Notes under the pieces: generated by a model
The model's database searches: none
Told to the model about the DNA's origin: nothing
The model's input: only the letters and a program-made list of their open reading frames with translations
NCBI RefSeq assembly: GCF_038049925.1
Contig: NZ_CP145809.1
Span: 3,382,599-3,446,598 of the forward strand
Direction: 5' to 3'
From: Georgenia sp. M64
GTDB taxonomy: Bacteria; Actinomycetota; Actinomycetes; Actinomycetales; Actinomycetaceae
Length of the DNA: 64,000 nt
Part shown: positions 7,681 through 16,910 of the stretch, piece after piece
Numbering within the stretch: position 1 is the first letter of the stretch
Layout of the letters: each line of letters starts with the position of its first letter
Position numbers and translations under genes: made by a program

Positions 7681-8286
7681 CTACAAGCCGAAGGCGCCGC
7701 CCTCGAGGAGGATGACGATGCCGAGGCCGATGAGGACCAGCGGGAAGAGGATGTGTTCCCAGCGTTCGAGGATCTCGGCGATGGGCCGGCGGGTGGCGAC
7801 GTACTTGGCTGCGAGGACGAGGAGGCCGACCAGGGCGAGGAAGACGAGGCAGTAGGCGATGATCGCGGTGGTGGACGCGGTGGCGAAGACGGGGACGTAG
7901 ACCCCGATGTTGTCTCCGCCGTTGGCGAACGTCACGGCGGCCACGGTCAGGACTCCGACCTGCTTGTCGGCGACCTTGGCCTCGTCATCGTCGTCGTCAC
8001 CGCGGTTGCGCCACGCTCGCCATGCCGCGTAGAGGCCCAGGGCGAGGGGGATGAGCCCGAAGTAGGGCAGGGCGTCCTCGGGCAGGAAGCTGCGGGCCCC
8101 GAGGGAGATCACCACGGCGGCGAGCAGGATGCCCCCGAAGCCGAGGTACTGGCCGAGCAGGATCTTGCGGGTGGTGCCCCGCTGGCCGGCGCCGCGGGCG
8201 TAGAAGAGGGACAGGACGATGATGTCGTCGATGTTCGTGGCCACGAACAGGCCGATCGCCTGCAGGATCGGGGTGAGCAGTTCCAT
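7681..8286 (-). CDS. cadD: CadD-type cadmium resistance transporter (copy 1)
   Basis: 201 residues, six likely membrane helices. The N-terminus (LFVATNIDDIIVLSLFYARG) and the second-half ANGGDNIGVYVPVF motif are those of the CadD family in the LysE superfamily, which export Cd2+ and sometimes Zn2+. The central loop has a run of Asp (NRGDDDDDEAKV) that could attract cations. It is 66 nt downstream of the P1B-4 ATPase and was originally in one operon with it and the now broken cmtR. It is closely similar to the copy at 28507-29109. Confidence 0.85.
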   Translation of the reverse strand: MELLTPILQAIGLFVATNIDDIIVLSLFYARGAGQRGTTRKILLGQYLGFGGILLAAVVISLGARSFLPEDALPYFGLIPLALGLYAAWRAWRNRGDDDDDEAKVADKQVGVLTVAAVTFANGGDNIGVYVPVFATASTTAIIAYCLVFLALVGLLVLAAKYVATRRPIAEILERWEHILFPLVLIGLGIVILLEGGAFGL

Positions 8287-8352
8287 CGGTGCCTTTCAGG
8301 GCGCGCCGGACCGCCGGCGGTGGGTCAGTGGGGCCGCGTTGGTCCGCGGGGG

Positions 8353-10257
8353 TCAGTGTCCGCGCGTGGGCTGGTGGGTGCGTGCGGCGCGCAGGCCGTT
8401 GAGGATGACCAGGACCTCGGCGACTTCGTGGATGAGTACGACGGCGGCCAGGCCCAGGACGCCGGTGATGGCCAGGGGTGGCAGCGCGGCGATGATGAGC
8501 AGTGACAGGACGATGTTCTGGTTGACGATGCGCCGTCCGCGTCGGGCGTGGGCGATGGCCTGGGGCAGCAGGCGCAGGTCCTGGCCGGTGAAGGCGATGT
8601 CGGCGGACTCGATCGCGGCGTCGGAGCCGGTGGCTCCCATCGCGATCCCGACGTCGGCCGCGGCCAGGGCGGGGGCGTCGTTGATGCCGTCACCGATCAT
8701 CGCGGTGGGCCGGCGCACGCTGAGCTCGCCCACGGCGGCGGACTTGCCTTCGGGGCGCAGCTCGGCGCGCACGTCGCTGATGCCGGCCTGGGCCGCGAGG
8801 GCGCGGGCGGTGCGCTCGTTGTCTCCGGTCAGCATCGTGACGTCGATGCCCTGGCCCGCCAGGGTCGTGATGACCTCGGGGACCTCGGGACGGAGCTCGT
8901 CACGCACCCCGATCGCCCCGGCGACCGCGCCGTCGCGGTGGACGACGACGACCGTCATCCCCTGGGCCTCCAGGTCACGGACCCGGTAGGTGAGGTCGCC
9001 GGGGTCGACCCAGCGGGGGCTGCCGACCAGCACTACGGCGCCGTCGACGGTGCCGTGGATTCCGTGGCCGGCTTCCTCGGTGGTGCCCTGGGCGGCGGGG
9101 ATTGTGGGGGCGGCGTGGGTGATGGCGGTGGCGAGGGGGTGGGTGCTGTGCTGCTCGAGCGCGGCGGCCCAGGCCAGGACCTGTTGCTCGGTGACGTCGG
9201 CGGCGGGGACGACGGCGGTGACGGTGGGCTGGTTGCGGGTCAGGGTCCCGGTCTTGTCGAAGGCGACGTGCCCGATGTCCCCGAATCGTTCGAAGATGGC
9301 ACCGCTCTTGATGATGACGCCGAACTTGCTGGCCGAGCCGACCGCGGAGACCACGGTGATCGGCACCGCGATCGCCAGCGCACACGGGGAGGCGGCCACG
9401 AGCACCACCAGGGCGCGGGTGATCCAGGTCTGCGGGTCACCGGCGAGTGAGCCGATGAGCGCGACCAGCACGGCCAGGACCAGGACGCCGGGCACGAGCG
9501 GACGGGCGATGCGGTCGGCCAGCCGGGCGCGTTGCCCCTTCTCGGCCTGGGCGCGTTCGACCAGGCTCACGATCGTGGTCAGGGAGTTGTCGGTGCCGGG
9601 CGCGGTCGCCTCGACCTGCAGGGCTCCGGCGGCGTTGATCGCCCCGGCAGACACCTCATCACCGGGGCCGACCTCGACGGGGATGGACTCACCGGTGATC
9701 GCCGAGGTGTCCACGCTGCTGTGCCCGCTGCGGACGATGCCGTCGGTGGCGATGCGCTCACCGGGCCTGATCAGCATGACCTGCCCCGCGGCCAGGTCAC
9801 GGGCCGGGACGCTCGCGCTATGGCCGTCGGTGAGGACGGTGGCGCTCTGGGGCACGAGCTTGAGCAGCGCGCGCAGCCCGGCACGCGCCCGGTCCATCGC
9901 CCGGTCCTCCAAGGCCTCGGCGATGGAGTAGAGGAAGGCCAGGGCCGCGGCCTCCTCCACGTGGCCGAGGATGACCGCGCCGGTGGCGCTCATCGTCATG
10001 AGGAGCGCGATGCCGAGCTTGCCCGTGGCGAGCTTGCGCAGCGCACCGGGGACGAACGTGGAGGCCCCGAGCAGCAGACCGACCCAGAACAGCACCAGCG
10101 CCGCGCTCTGGGCGCCGGACCACTCACAGGCCAGCCCGGCGACGAACGCGACCCCCGAGGCGATGGGGATCAGGACGGAGCGGTCAGCCCACCACGGGGT
10201 CTCGTGCTCGTCGTCGGTCTCGAGCTCCTCGACGGGGGTGTGGGTGGTCGCCCTCAT
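8353..10257 (-). CDS. P1B-4-type metal ATPase (Co/Zn/Cd/Fe exporter)
   Basis: 634 residues. P-type marks: TGES actuator loop, phosphorylation DKTGTLT, hinge GDGINDAPALAAAD. The metal helix has SPC (VAASPCALAIAVP) in place of CPC, there is no N-terminal metal-binding domain, and the last helices carry a His-Glu (LIHEVAEVLVILN). These are features of group P1B-4, whose members export Co2+, Fe2+ or Zn/Cd. Its start ATG at 10257 overlaps the stop of the broken cmtR gene (ATGA), so it was coupled to that regulator. Since the IS-bounded insertion it has lost its native promoter. Confidence 0.88.
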   Translation of the reverse strand: MRATTHTPVEELETDDEHETPWWADRSVLIPIASGVAFVAGLACEWSGAQSAALVLFWVGLLLGASTFVPGALRKLATGKLGIALLMTMSATGAVILGHVEEAAALAFLYSIAEALEDRAMDRARAGLRALLKLVPQSATVLTDGHSASVPARDLAAGQVMLIRPGERIATDGIVRSGHSSVDTSAITGESIPVEVGPGDEVSAGAINAAGALQVEATAPGTDNSLTTIVSLVERAQAEKGQRARLADRIARPLVPGVLVLAVLVALIGSLAGDPQTWITRALVVLVAASPCALAIAVPITVVSAVGSASKFGVIIKSGAIFERFGDIGHVAFDKTGTLTRNQPTVTAVVPAADVTEQQVLAWAAALEQHSTHPLATAITHAAPTIPAAQGTTEEAGHGIHGTVDGAVVLVGSPRWVDPGDLTYRVRDLEAQGMTVVVVHRDGAVAGAIGVRDELRPEVPEVITTLAGQGIDVTMLTGDNERTARALAAQAGISDVRAELRPEGKSAAVGELSVRRPTAMIGDGINDAPALAAADVGIAMGATGSDAAIESADIAFTGQDLRLLPQAIAHARRGRRIVNQNIVLSLLIIAALPPLAITGVLGLAAVVLIHEVAEVLVILNGLRAARTHQPTRGH

Positions 10258-10481
10258 GCCACGGTCCCGCTCGGGCAGCAGCCGGGCACCGTGCAGGTGG
10301 CATCCACGCACGGGGCGTTCTCATCGACGGCCAGCGTCACCTCGACCAGCGCGGTCATCGCCGCCCCCAGGTGGGGGTCGGCGATCTCGTACCGCGTCTG
10401 GCGCCCCTCGGGCTCGGCCACGACGATGCCGCAGTCCCGCAGGCAGGTGAGGTGGTTCGACACGTTCGACCGGGTCAGGCC
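10254..10481 (-). pseudogene. cmtR: C-terminal part of a cmtR gene split by the copper composite element
   Basis: This encodes the last 75 residues of an ArsR/SmtB-family regulator, including NHLTCLRDCG with the two recognition-helix Cys that bind Cd/Pb in CmtR and a C-terminal Cys cluster. The first 44 codons lie at 24038-24169. Joined with one TA they give 360 nt and 119 residues, the same length as the intact paralogue at 28151, and the junction reads ARDLGLTRSNVSNHL against ARDLDLTRPNVSNHL there. The gene is now non-functional unless translation starts inside it. Confidence 0.92.
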
Positions 10482-10483
10482 TA

Positions 10484-11426
10484 GGGCGTGTCTCCTAACT
10501 CCTGGGTGAGGTTGGCGGCAGGCTGGGAGGCGTGTCGCGAACCTCGTCTTTCTCGGATGCTGCGTGGGCTCGGATCGAGCCGTTGATGCCAGTCGCCTCG
10601 GCGAAGGGGGGTCGGCCGTTCCAGGATCACCGCCGAGTGGTCGAGGGGATCGTGTGGCGGTTCCGGACGGGGTCGCCGTGGCGCGATCTGCCGGCCGAGT
10701 TCGGACCGTGGCAGACAGTATGGAAGCGACACCGCCGCTTCAGCGGCGACGGCACCTGGGATCGGATCTTCGCGGAGGTCCTCGCCGATGCGGATGCTGC
10801 AGGCGAGATCGACTGGGCCATCAGCGTGGACTCCACGGTCAACCGTGCGCATCAGCACGCGACGAACCTCCCGCGCGACACAGGGGGCTCTATCGAGTTA
10901 CAAGAATCTGCGCGAGGAGCCGCCTGATCACGCGATCGGCCGGTCACGAGGCGGATTGAGCACGAAGATCCATCACCTCGTCGACGGGCGCGGTCTCCCG
11001 CTGGTCATCCTCGTCGGTCCCGGTCAGGCAGGTGACGCACCGATGTTCCCGGTCCTGATGGATCACCTCCGCGTCGCCCGGCGCGGGCCTGGCAGGCCTC
11101 GCACCCGCCCCGCCCGGGTCCGCGGAGACAAGGCGTACTCGTCCCGCGCGATCCGCACCCACCTGCGCGAACGCGGGATCATCGCGGTGATCCCCGAACC
11201 GTCTGATCAGCAAGGGCACCGCAGGCGTCGCGGCTCCCGAGGCGGGCGCCCGGTCAGCTACGACATCGAGGACTACAAGGGCCGCAACGTCGTCGAACGA
11301 GGCTTCAACGAAGACAAGCAATGGCGCGGCCTCGCCACCCGTTACGACAAACTCGCCCTCACCTACCGCGGCGGCGCCATCCTCCGAGCCATCACCCTCT
11401 GGCTCAAACGGTTAGGAGACACGCCC
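10484..11426 (+). mobile_element. IS5-family insertion sequence, copy 1
   Basis: 943 bp with short perfect terminal inverted repeats beginning GGGCGTGTCTCCTAAC and TA on each side. Its transposase is split over two frames, as in the IS427 group of IS5. It lies inside the former cmtR gene and faces rightwards. The other copy is at 23095-24037. Confidence 0.9.
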
Positions 11427-11429
11427 TAG
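10532..11429 (+). CDS. IS5-family transposase in two frames (copy 1)
   Basis: The first frame (GTG at 10532, behind GGGAGG, stop at 10927) has the N-terminal HTH domain and the first catalytic Asp in ISVDSTVNRAHQH. The second frame (usable from about 10881 to the stop at 11429) has RSRGGLSTKIHH, the second Asp (RVRGDKAYSS) and Glu (ERGFNEDKQWRG). The frames would join near the AGGGGGC run at 10882-10888 by a +1 or -2 shift, giving about 298 residues. Programmed frameshifting is known for this IS group. Both copies carry the same two-frame layout, which argues against chance damage. The stop lies 3 nt beyond the IS end. Confidence 0.85.
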
Positions 11430-11454
11430 ACGTTGAACGGGATGTGTTTGATCG

Positions 11455-11525
11455 AGGTGCCTACGGGAGTCGAACCCGTCTGGGCGGCTTTGCAGGCCGA
11501 TGCCTGACCGCTCGGCCAAGGCACC
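11455..11525 (-). tRNA. tRNA-Cys(GCA)
   Basis: 71 nt folding as a full cloverleaf: acceptor stem GGTGCCT with AGGCACC plus discriminator T, anticodon loop CTGCAAA (GCA), T-arm ACGGG TTCGACT CCCGT. The only weak spot is a T:C pair at the top of the anticodon stem. No CCA is encoded. It sits between the IS copy and csoR within the copper block, so it travels with the mobile element. Confidence 0.85.
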
Positions 11526-11575
11526 GTGGCTCTTCACTGGAGGTGAAGAGCGTAGGCCACCCGGCCAGGTCCGGG

Positions 11576-11893
11576 TTAGGACCGGACCAGGCGGGCGATC
11601 GCGTCGGTGGCTTCCTTGATCTTGTTCTGCGCGTCGTCGTCGTCCATGCGTGCGGCGTCGATCACGCAGTGCTTGAGGTGGTCGTCGAGGAGTCCGATCG
11701 CGACGGCCTGCAGCGCGCTGGTGAGGGCACTGATCTGGGTGAGGATGTCGATGCAGTACTTCTCGTCGTCGACCATCTTGGAGATCCCGCGCGCTTGTCC
11801 CTCGATCCGCTTGAGCCGGTTGAGGTACTTGTCCTTGTCGGTGATGTAACCGTGGTGGGGCGCGGGCGGGGCTTGCACAGCGGGTGTGGACAT
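11576..11893 (-). CDS. csoR: CsoR-family copper-sensing repressor
   Basis: 105 residues. It has the DUF156 fold pattern NRLKRIEGQARGISKMVDDEKYC and the Cys-His-Cys Cu(I) ligand set: Cys in EKYCIDIL, His and Cys in DDHLKHCV. CsoR tetramers leave DNA when Cu(I) binds. It is the last gene of the operon YHS, FAD oxidoreductase, CopB-type ATPase, csoR (15589 to 11576), and a CsoR-like operator lies at 15671-15687 in front of that operon. The start at 11893 gives the normal length. Confidence 0.9.
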   Translation of the reverse strand: MSTPAVQAPPAPHHGYITDKDKYLNRLKRIEGQARGISKMVDDEKYCIDILTQISALTSALQAVAIGLLDDHLKHCVIDAARMDDDDAQNKIKEATDAIARLVRS

Positions 11894-11910
11894 GAGGGGT
11901 CTTCCTTCGG

Positions 11911-14082
11911 TTAGCTGTCCAGCACGGCGCGGGTGCTGGCTTCGGGTGTGAGGTCGATGCGGCGCAACAACTGCGCGTTCAGCGCGACCACGACGGTGGA
12001 CAGGGACATCAGGATCGCTCCGATCGACATTGGGAGCACGAACCCGATCGGGGCCAGCACGCCGGCAGCGAGCGGCACGGAGATCAGGTTGTACCCGGCA
12101 GCCCACCACAGATTCTGCTTCATCTTCCGGTACGCCGCACGGGACAGCTGGATCACCGACAGCACGCTGCGCGGGTCGGAGCTGGCGAGGATCACCCCGG
12201 CGGACGCGATCGCCACATCGGTGCCGGCGCCGATCGCGATCCCGACGTCGGCCTGCGCGAGGGCGGGGGCGTCGTTCACGCCGTCGCCGACCATCGCGAC
12301 CTTGCGGCCTTCTTTCTGGAGCTCGGCGACCTTGCTGGACTTGTCCTCGGGGCGCACGTGAGCGAAGACCCGGTCGATACCCAGCTCCGCGCCGACCGCG
12401 TTGGCGACAGCTTCGGCGTCGCCGGTGATCATGACGACCTGGACGCCCAGCTTGTGCAGCGCGTCGACCGCCTGGCGGGATTCGGGGCGGATCTCGTCAG
12501 CGAGCTTGAGTCCGCCGATCACCTTCCCGTCCCGAATGACGTGCAGGATGATCGCACCCTCGCTGCGCCACGCGTCCGCCTGGTCGACTTCGGCAGCGCC
12601 GACGTCCTCGAGCAGGCGGGGGCCACCCACCCGGATCTCGGCGCCGTCGACGGTGGCGGTTACGCCCACGGCCGGGGAGGAGGTGAACCCGGTGGCCTTG
12701 GGCAGGGTGAGGTTCGTCTCATGTGCGGCGCGGACGATCGCCTTGGCGAGGGGGTGCTCGCTGTCGGCTTCGGCGGCGGCCGCGAGGGCGAGGACGGTGT
12801 CGGCGTCGAGGTCACCGACCGGCTCCACGGCGGACACTGTGGGCTCGCCCTTGGTGAGGGTGCCGGTCTTGTCGAACAGGACGGTGTTGACGGTGCGCAT
12901 GCTCTCCAGCGCGAGGCGGTCCTTCACCAGCACACCGCCACGGGCAGCGCGCTCGGTGGCGATGGATACCACCAGCGGGATGGCCAGGCCCAGCGCGTGG
13001 GGGCAGGCGATCACGAGGACGGTGATCGTGCGCACGACCGCGTCGTCCGGGTTGCCGACGAGCGTCCACACGACGGCGGTGATCGCGGCGGCGCCGAGCG
13101 CGAACCAGAACAGCAGTGCGGCGGCACGGTCGGCGATCCGCTGCGCACGGGAGGACGAGTTCTGTGCCTCCGTCACGAGCCGCTGGATGCCGGCGAGGGT
13201 GGTCTCATCGCCGGTCGCGGTGACTTCCACGCGCAGCCCGGAATCGGTGGCGACGGTGCCGGCAGTGACCGGGTCGCCGGTACCGCGGGCGACGGGGCGG
13301 GACTCGCCGGTGACCATGGACTCGTCCATGTCGGCGCGGCCGTCGACGATCTTGCCGTCGGCGGGGACGCTGCCGCCGGGGCGGACCACGACGATGTCGC
13401 CGACGCGGAGGTCAGCGGGGGCAACCTTGACGATCTGGTCGCCCTCGACCCGTTCGGCCTCATCGGGCAGCAGCGCGGCGAGGGTGTCCAGCGCGGAGCT
13501 GGTCTGCGCGAGGGAGCGCATCTCGATCCAGTGGCCGAGCAGCATGATCACGATCAGCAGCGCCAGCTCCCACCAGAACTCCAGTTCGTGGTGCAGCAGG
13601 CCGAGCGTGGCACCCCAGGACGCGAAGAACGCGACGGTGATGGCCAGGCCGATCAGCAGCATCATCCCGGGCTTGCGGGAGCGGAGCTCGCTGATCGCGC
13701 CGGTCAGGAACGGCCAGCCACCCCATCCGTACATGACGGTCCCGAGTACCGGGGCGATCCACAGTGCCCAGCCGGGGACCTCGTAGCCGAGGATCATCGC
13801 GAACATCGGCGAGAACGCCACCACGGGGACCGCGATGATCAGGTTGATCCAGAACAGGCGGCGGAACTGGCCGACATGGTCGCCGTGTCCGGCGTGGCCC
13901 CCGTGGCCGCCGCCGTGTCCGGCGTGCTCTCCGTGACCGGCGTGTTCGCCGTGGCTGGGCTCGACGCCGTGGCCGGCGTGGGTGTCGTGCTGGGTGGGCG
14001 GTTCGGGGGTGTGGTCGTCGTGGCCGGTGGCGGTTCCAGCTGCGGAGCCGCCGTGATTGTGGTGTGCGTGCGGGTCGGTCAT
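11911..14082 (-). CDS. copB: CopB-type (P1B-3) copper ATPase
   Basis: 723 residues. The N-terminal 75 residues are an unusual His/Gly-rich metal tail with several HGEHAGH-type repeats instead of a CxxC domain. The metal helix has CPH (VIACPHALGLAIP), the mark of group P1B-3, which exports Cu2+ or Cu+. Other motifs: [29 protein letters not shown], and eight predicted helices. It is 17 nt upstream of csoR and 26 nt downstream of the FAD oxidoreductase, in one operon. Confidence 0.93.
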   Translation of the reverse strand: MTDPHAHHNHGGSAAGTATGHDDHTPEPPTQHDTHAGHGVEPSHGEHAGHGEHAGHGGGHGGHAGHGDHVGQFRRLFWINLIIAVPVVAFSPMFAMILGYEVPGWALWIAPVLGTVMYGWGGWPFLTGAISELRSRKPGMMLLIGLAITVAFFASWGATLGLLHHELEFWWELALLIVIMLLGHWIEMRSLAQTSSALDTLAALLPDEAERVEGDQIVKVAPADLRVGDIVVVRPGGSVPADGKIVDGRADMDESMVTGESRPVARGTGDPVTAGTVATDSGLRVEVTATGDETTLAGIQRLVTEAQNSSSRAQRIADRAAALLFWFALGAAAITAVVWTLVGNPDDAVVRTITVLVIACPHALGLAIPLVVSIATERAARGGVLVKDRLALESMRTVNTVLFDKTGTLTKGEPTVSAVEPVGDLDADTVLALAAAAEADSEHPLAKAIVRAAHETNLTLPKATGFTSSPAVGVTATVDGAEIRVGGPRLLEDVGAAEVDQADAWRSEGAIILHVIRDGKVIGGLKLADEIRPESRQAVDALHKLGVQVVMITGDAEAVANAVGAELGIDRVFAHVRPEDKSSKVAELQKEGRKVAMVGDGVNDAPALAQADVGIAIGAGTDVAIASAGVILASSDPRSVLSVIQLSRAAYRKMKQNLWWAAGYNLISVPLAAGVLAPIGFVLPMSIGAILMSLSTVVVALNAQLLRRIDLTPEASTRAVLDS

Positions 14083-14108
14083 CAGTTCACTTCCCTGTGC
14101 AGTAGCGA

Positions 14109-15305
14109 TTACTTGGAGTCTGCACCGGCGGCACCGACGGCGGCGAGGGTGTCGTCGTCGGTGTGCACCGGGGTGTAAAGGTGGGGCATCCAGCCGAACA
14201 CGGCGGGTGCGGCGTCCAGCCCGAGCACCCCGACGGGGATGTTGCCCTGCTGGTGGAGGATTACCAGCGGGTCGGTGGACTCGGCTCGGGCGTTGCCGTG
14301 GTGGCCGGTGAGGCCGGCGCCGGCGATCATGGCGCCGTGAATGGTGGCGGTGAAGGGGGCACGGGGCTGGTACGTGCCGGGCTGCTCGCCGACGCCCAGG
14401 TCGGCGAGCAGGGTGCGGGCGGCGTGTTCGCCCTGCGCGGCCGCGTCCGCCCAGTGGTCGATGCGCCAGGTGCCCAGCGTGGGGTCGTTGTGGATGGCCA
14501 CTCCCCCGGCGGCGTACACGCCGGGGGTGGCTGTGCGCGACTCGCCGTCGACCGCGACGCCGCTCCCCCAGGGGGCGGGAGCGGTCGGGGTGGTGCCGTG
14601 CGCGACGATGAGCACGTCGGCGGGCAGCACCGTTCCGTCGTCGAGGGTGAGCTGCACGCTGTCCTCGGTTTCGGTGAGCGAGGTGATGGTGCGTCCGAAC
14701 GCGGTGTGCAGGTTGGCCTGGTGGGTGGCGGCGAGCGTCTCGGCCACCTCGGTCCCGAAGACGCTGATGCCGGGCGTTGCCGCGCGGGCGAGGAGGGTGA
14801 CTTCGTGTCCGCGATCGTGCAGCAGCGTCGCGGTCTCCCCCGCGACCAACCCGGCACCGGAGATCACGATGCGGCCGGGTCGACCCAGGCCCGCGAGGAG
14901 GTCCCGGACGGCGACCGCGTCGCGCAAGGAGTGCAGCGCGGTGACCCGTCCCGTTCCCGGCACCGCGGCCGCTGTGACGCCCGCGCCGAGGTCGCGGGGG
15001 GCGCTGCCGGTGGTGATCAGGAGCGCGTCGTAATGTTCCACCCGCCCCGATTCGAGCCGCACGGTCCGCGTGTCCGGGTCTACCTCGACCGCGGTGTCGG
15101 CGATTGCGGCCACGCCGGGAAGCGCGGCTTGCTCGGGCGTGAGCAGCCCGATGGCGATGCCCTTGTTGACCAGGGTGCGGTTGTAGGGCGTTTCGTCGGT
15201 GCGGCCGATCAGGGTGACGGTGACCGCGTCAGAGCTGCCGAGAATACGGGCGGCGGCGGTGCCGGCGGCACCGGCGCCGAGGATCAGGACGTTCTGCGTA
15301 GACAT
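14109..15305 (-). CDS. FAD-dependent pyridine-nucleotide oxidoreductase (copper module 1)
   Basis: 398 residues of the two-dinucleotide-fold flavoprotein type. An FAD motif GAGAAGTAAARIL starts at residue 9, an NAD(P)H motif SGAGLVAGETATLL is near residue 150, and the late FAD motif is TPGVYAAGGVAIHND. No redox-active Cys pair of the merA/lpd kind is seen. A paralogue sits in the second copper module (16907-18055). It follows the YHS gene by 65 nt and precedes copB by 26 nt. A reductase for copper, a quinone or a small electron carrier is plausible; the substrate is unknown. Confidence 0.82.
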   Translation of the reverse strand: MSTQNVLILGAGAAGTAAARILGSSDAVTVTLIGRTDETPYNRTLVNKGIAIGLLTPEQAALPGVAAIADTAVEVDPDTRTVRLESGRVEHYDALLITTGSAPRDLGAGVTAAAVPGTGRVTALHSLRDAVAVRDLLAGLGRPGRIVISGAGLVAGETATLLHDRGHEVTLLARAATPGISVFGTEVAETLAATHQANLHTAFGRTITSLTETEDSVQLTLDDGTVLPADVLIVAHGTTPTAPAPWGSGVAVDGESRTATPGVYAAGGVAIHNDPTLGTWRIDHWADAAAQGEHAARTLLADLGVGEQPGTYQPRAPFTATIHGAMIAGAGLTGHHGNARAESTDPLVILHQQGNIPVGVLGLDAAPAVFGWMPHLYTPVHTDDDTLAAVGAAGADSK

Positions 15306-15370
15306 GTCGTTCCTTGAGGGGCGGGAAAAGAAGGAGAGGTGCCCAGGCGCGGGGCTGCTGGGCACCGGGC

Positions 15371-15589
15371 TCAGGCGGCCGTGACGTACTTCTGGGGCTC
15401 GGCGTCGAACAGTGGTCCGCAGGCCGAGCAGCAGAACCAGTACCGCTCGCCGTCGTAGTCACGGTAGAGGCCCTGGGCCTCGGCCGCGCTCTTGCTGACG
15501 GTGTTTCCCGGCATGACCGGACACACGACGACATCATCGGCCGGCGTGCCGGTGGGGGCCTCGTGGTGGTGATCGTGATCGTGGCTCAT
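15371..15589 (-). CDS. small YHS-domain metal protein (copper module 1)
   Basis: 72 residues. A His/Asp-rich head (SHDHDHHHE) is followed by CPVMPGN and YRDYDGERYWFCCSACGPLF, the core of the YHS/TRASH metal-binding domain with a CCxxC cluster. Such domains bind Cu or other soft metals. It is the first gene behind the CsoR-like operator at 15671-15687 and is followed by the FAD oxidoreductase. A second YHS protein is at 18460-18702. A copper-delivery role is inference. Confidence 0.8.
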   Translation of the reverse strand: MSHDHDHHHEAPTGTPADDVVVCPVMPGNTVSKSAAEAQGLYRDYDGERYWFCCSACGPLFDAEPQKYVTAA

Positions 15590-15670
15590 GGGGGTTTTTC
15601 TTCCTGTCGTTCGTGCGACGGCGGGAAACGGCCGTCGGTTCATCACGGATGCGACGAACCATTCCAGCGT

Positions 15671-15687
15671 ATACCCCGTACGGGTAT
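15671..15687 (-). promoter_or_regulatory. CsoR-like operator for the YHS-oxidoreductase-copB-csoR operon
   Basis: ATACCCCGTACGGGTAT is a nearly perfect palindrome of the TACCCC/GGGGTA type bound by CsoR in actinobacteria. It lies about 80 nt upstream of the YHS start and touches the stop codon of the MFS gene. Confidence 0.7.
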
Positions 15688-16910
15688 CACAACAGGCGGT
15701 GTCGGTTGGATATTCCCGTGGCTGCGCGGTCGTCGTACCGCAGTCGGGTCAGGGTGGCCGAGGCACTCAGCAGCACCACGACCGCTGCGAGGGTCACGGT
15801 CGCGCCGGGCAGGGTGAGCCAGGGCACGAGCAGACCTGCGATCACGACCGGTGCTGACATCGCGAGGTAGGAGATCGTGTAGATCACGGCCATGATGCGG
15901 GCGCGGTGGGCGAGCTCGATGTGGGGCAGGAGGGTTCGCATCGCCCCCATGAAGGCGGTGCCGAATCCGGCGCCGACGATGGCGACGCTGGCCAGATATC
16001 CGAGATAGGTGTGCCCGTACAGGGCGAGCACGCTGAACAGTGTGCCGATGCCGAGGGCGGCGCTGCCGAACAGGCTGATCGTGCGCGGGGTGGAGTGATG
16101 CAGGAAGGCGGCGCCGATGACGCCAGCGGCGGCGAGGACCAGGATGGGCGCGGCTTCTTGCACTCGGGTGTCCGCGTCGAATTGGGTGGCGACGATTCCG
16201 GTGCCCAGGGCCAGGAACATGCCGTTGGTGACCCATCCGGCGATCACCGCGGGGACCACCACGAGGATGACTCGCCGGGTCACGGCGGGCAGACGGGTCC
16301 GTCTCTCCGGGCGGCGGTCGCGTGTGCGGGGGCGTGCTGAGTCGGGAACCGCCCAGGAGGTGGCGCCGATCAGGGTGAACAGTGCGGCCAGGATGAGGAA
16401 GATCGCACCGGCGTCGACGCCGGGTGTGTCCAGAAGGGCAGCTGCGGTGATGGCACCCAGTCCGAGGCCTGCCATGGGTGCGGCGGTGTTGGCGAGGGCG
16501 GCGGCGCCGGGCCACCGGGCGGGTTCGAAGTCGACCATCATTGCGTTCAGCGCGGGAACGAGCAGACCTGCCGCGAGGCCCTGCAGGGCGCGGGCGGCGA
16601 GGAGGACGGGGAACGAGTCGGCTGCCCAGAACATGATGAGGCTGGCCGAGAGCAGGGCCGATCCGATGGTGAGGATGCGGCGGCGGCCGACCCGGTCTGA
16701 CACCGACCCGAGGGTGAGCAGGGCGAGCAGGAGCGGGAGGGCGTAGATGGCGAAGATGAGAGTGGTGGCGACGGCGGGTAGCTGCAGGGTGCGGGTGAGT
16801 TGCGGATAGAAGGGGGATGGCGCGGACGCTGCGGCCATCAGGAGGATGGTGCCGGTCACGGCGAGACAGAACCCGCCGCGCGCTCGAGCGGCGGGTGATG
16901 GTGTGCTCAT
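15687..16910 (-). CDS. MFS transporter
   Basis: 407 residues, twelve likely helices. The major facilitator motif A is LGSVSDRVGRRRI after helix 2, and PALNAMMVDFEP plus RALQGLAAG are typical of helices 4-5. The ATG at 16910 overlaps the stop of the FAD oxidoreductase 16907-18055 (ATGA). As the last gene of the copA operon it may export a copper complex, a chelator or a drug; nothing in the sequence fixes the substrate. Confidence 0.85.
   Translation of the reverse strand: MSTPSPAARARGGFCLAVTGTILLMAAASAPSPFYPQLTRTLQLPAVATTLIFAIYALPLLLALLTLGSVSDRVGRRRILTIGSALLSASLIMFWAADSFPVLLAARALQGLAAGLLVPALNAMMVDFEPARWPGAAALANTAAPMAGLGLGAITAAALLDTPGVDAGAIFLILAALFTLIGATSWAVPDSARPRTRDRRPERRTRLPAVTRRVILVVVPAVIAGWVTNGMFLALGTGIVATQFDADTRVQEAAPILVLAAAGVIGAAFLHHSTPRTISLFGSAALGIGTLFSVLALYGHTYLGYLASVAIVGAGFGTAFMGAMRTLLPHIELAHRARIMAVIYTISYLAMSAPVVIAGLLVPWLTLPGATVTLAAVVVLLSASATLTRLRYDDRAATGISNRHRLL

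Noticed and set aside
12358-14178. Long plus-strand frame opposite copB, and similar long frames opposite trkH, the symporter and the glucosidase
   Set aside because: They are antisense shadows of well-supported genes in GC-rich DNA: no ribosome site, no domain, composition of a reversed gene.
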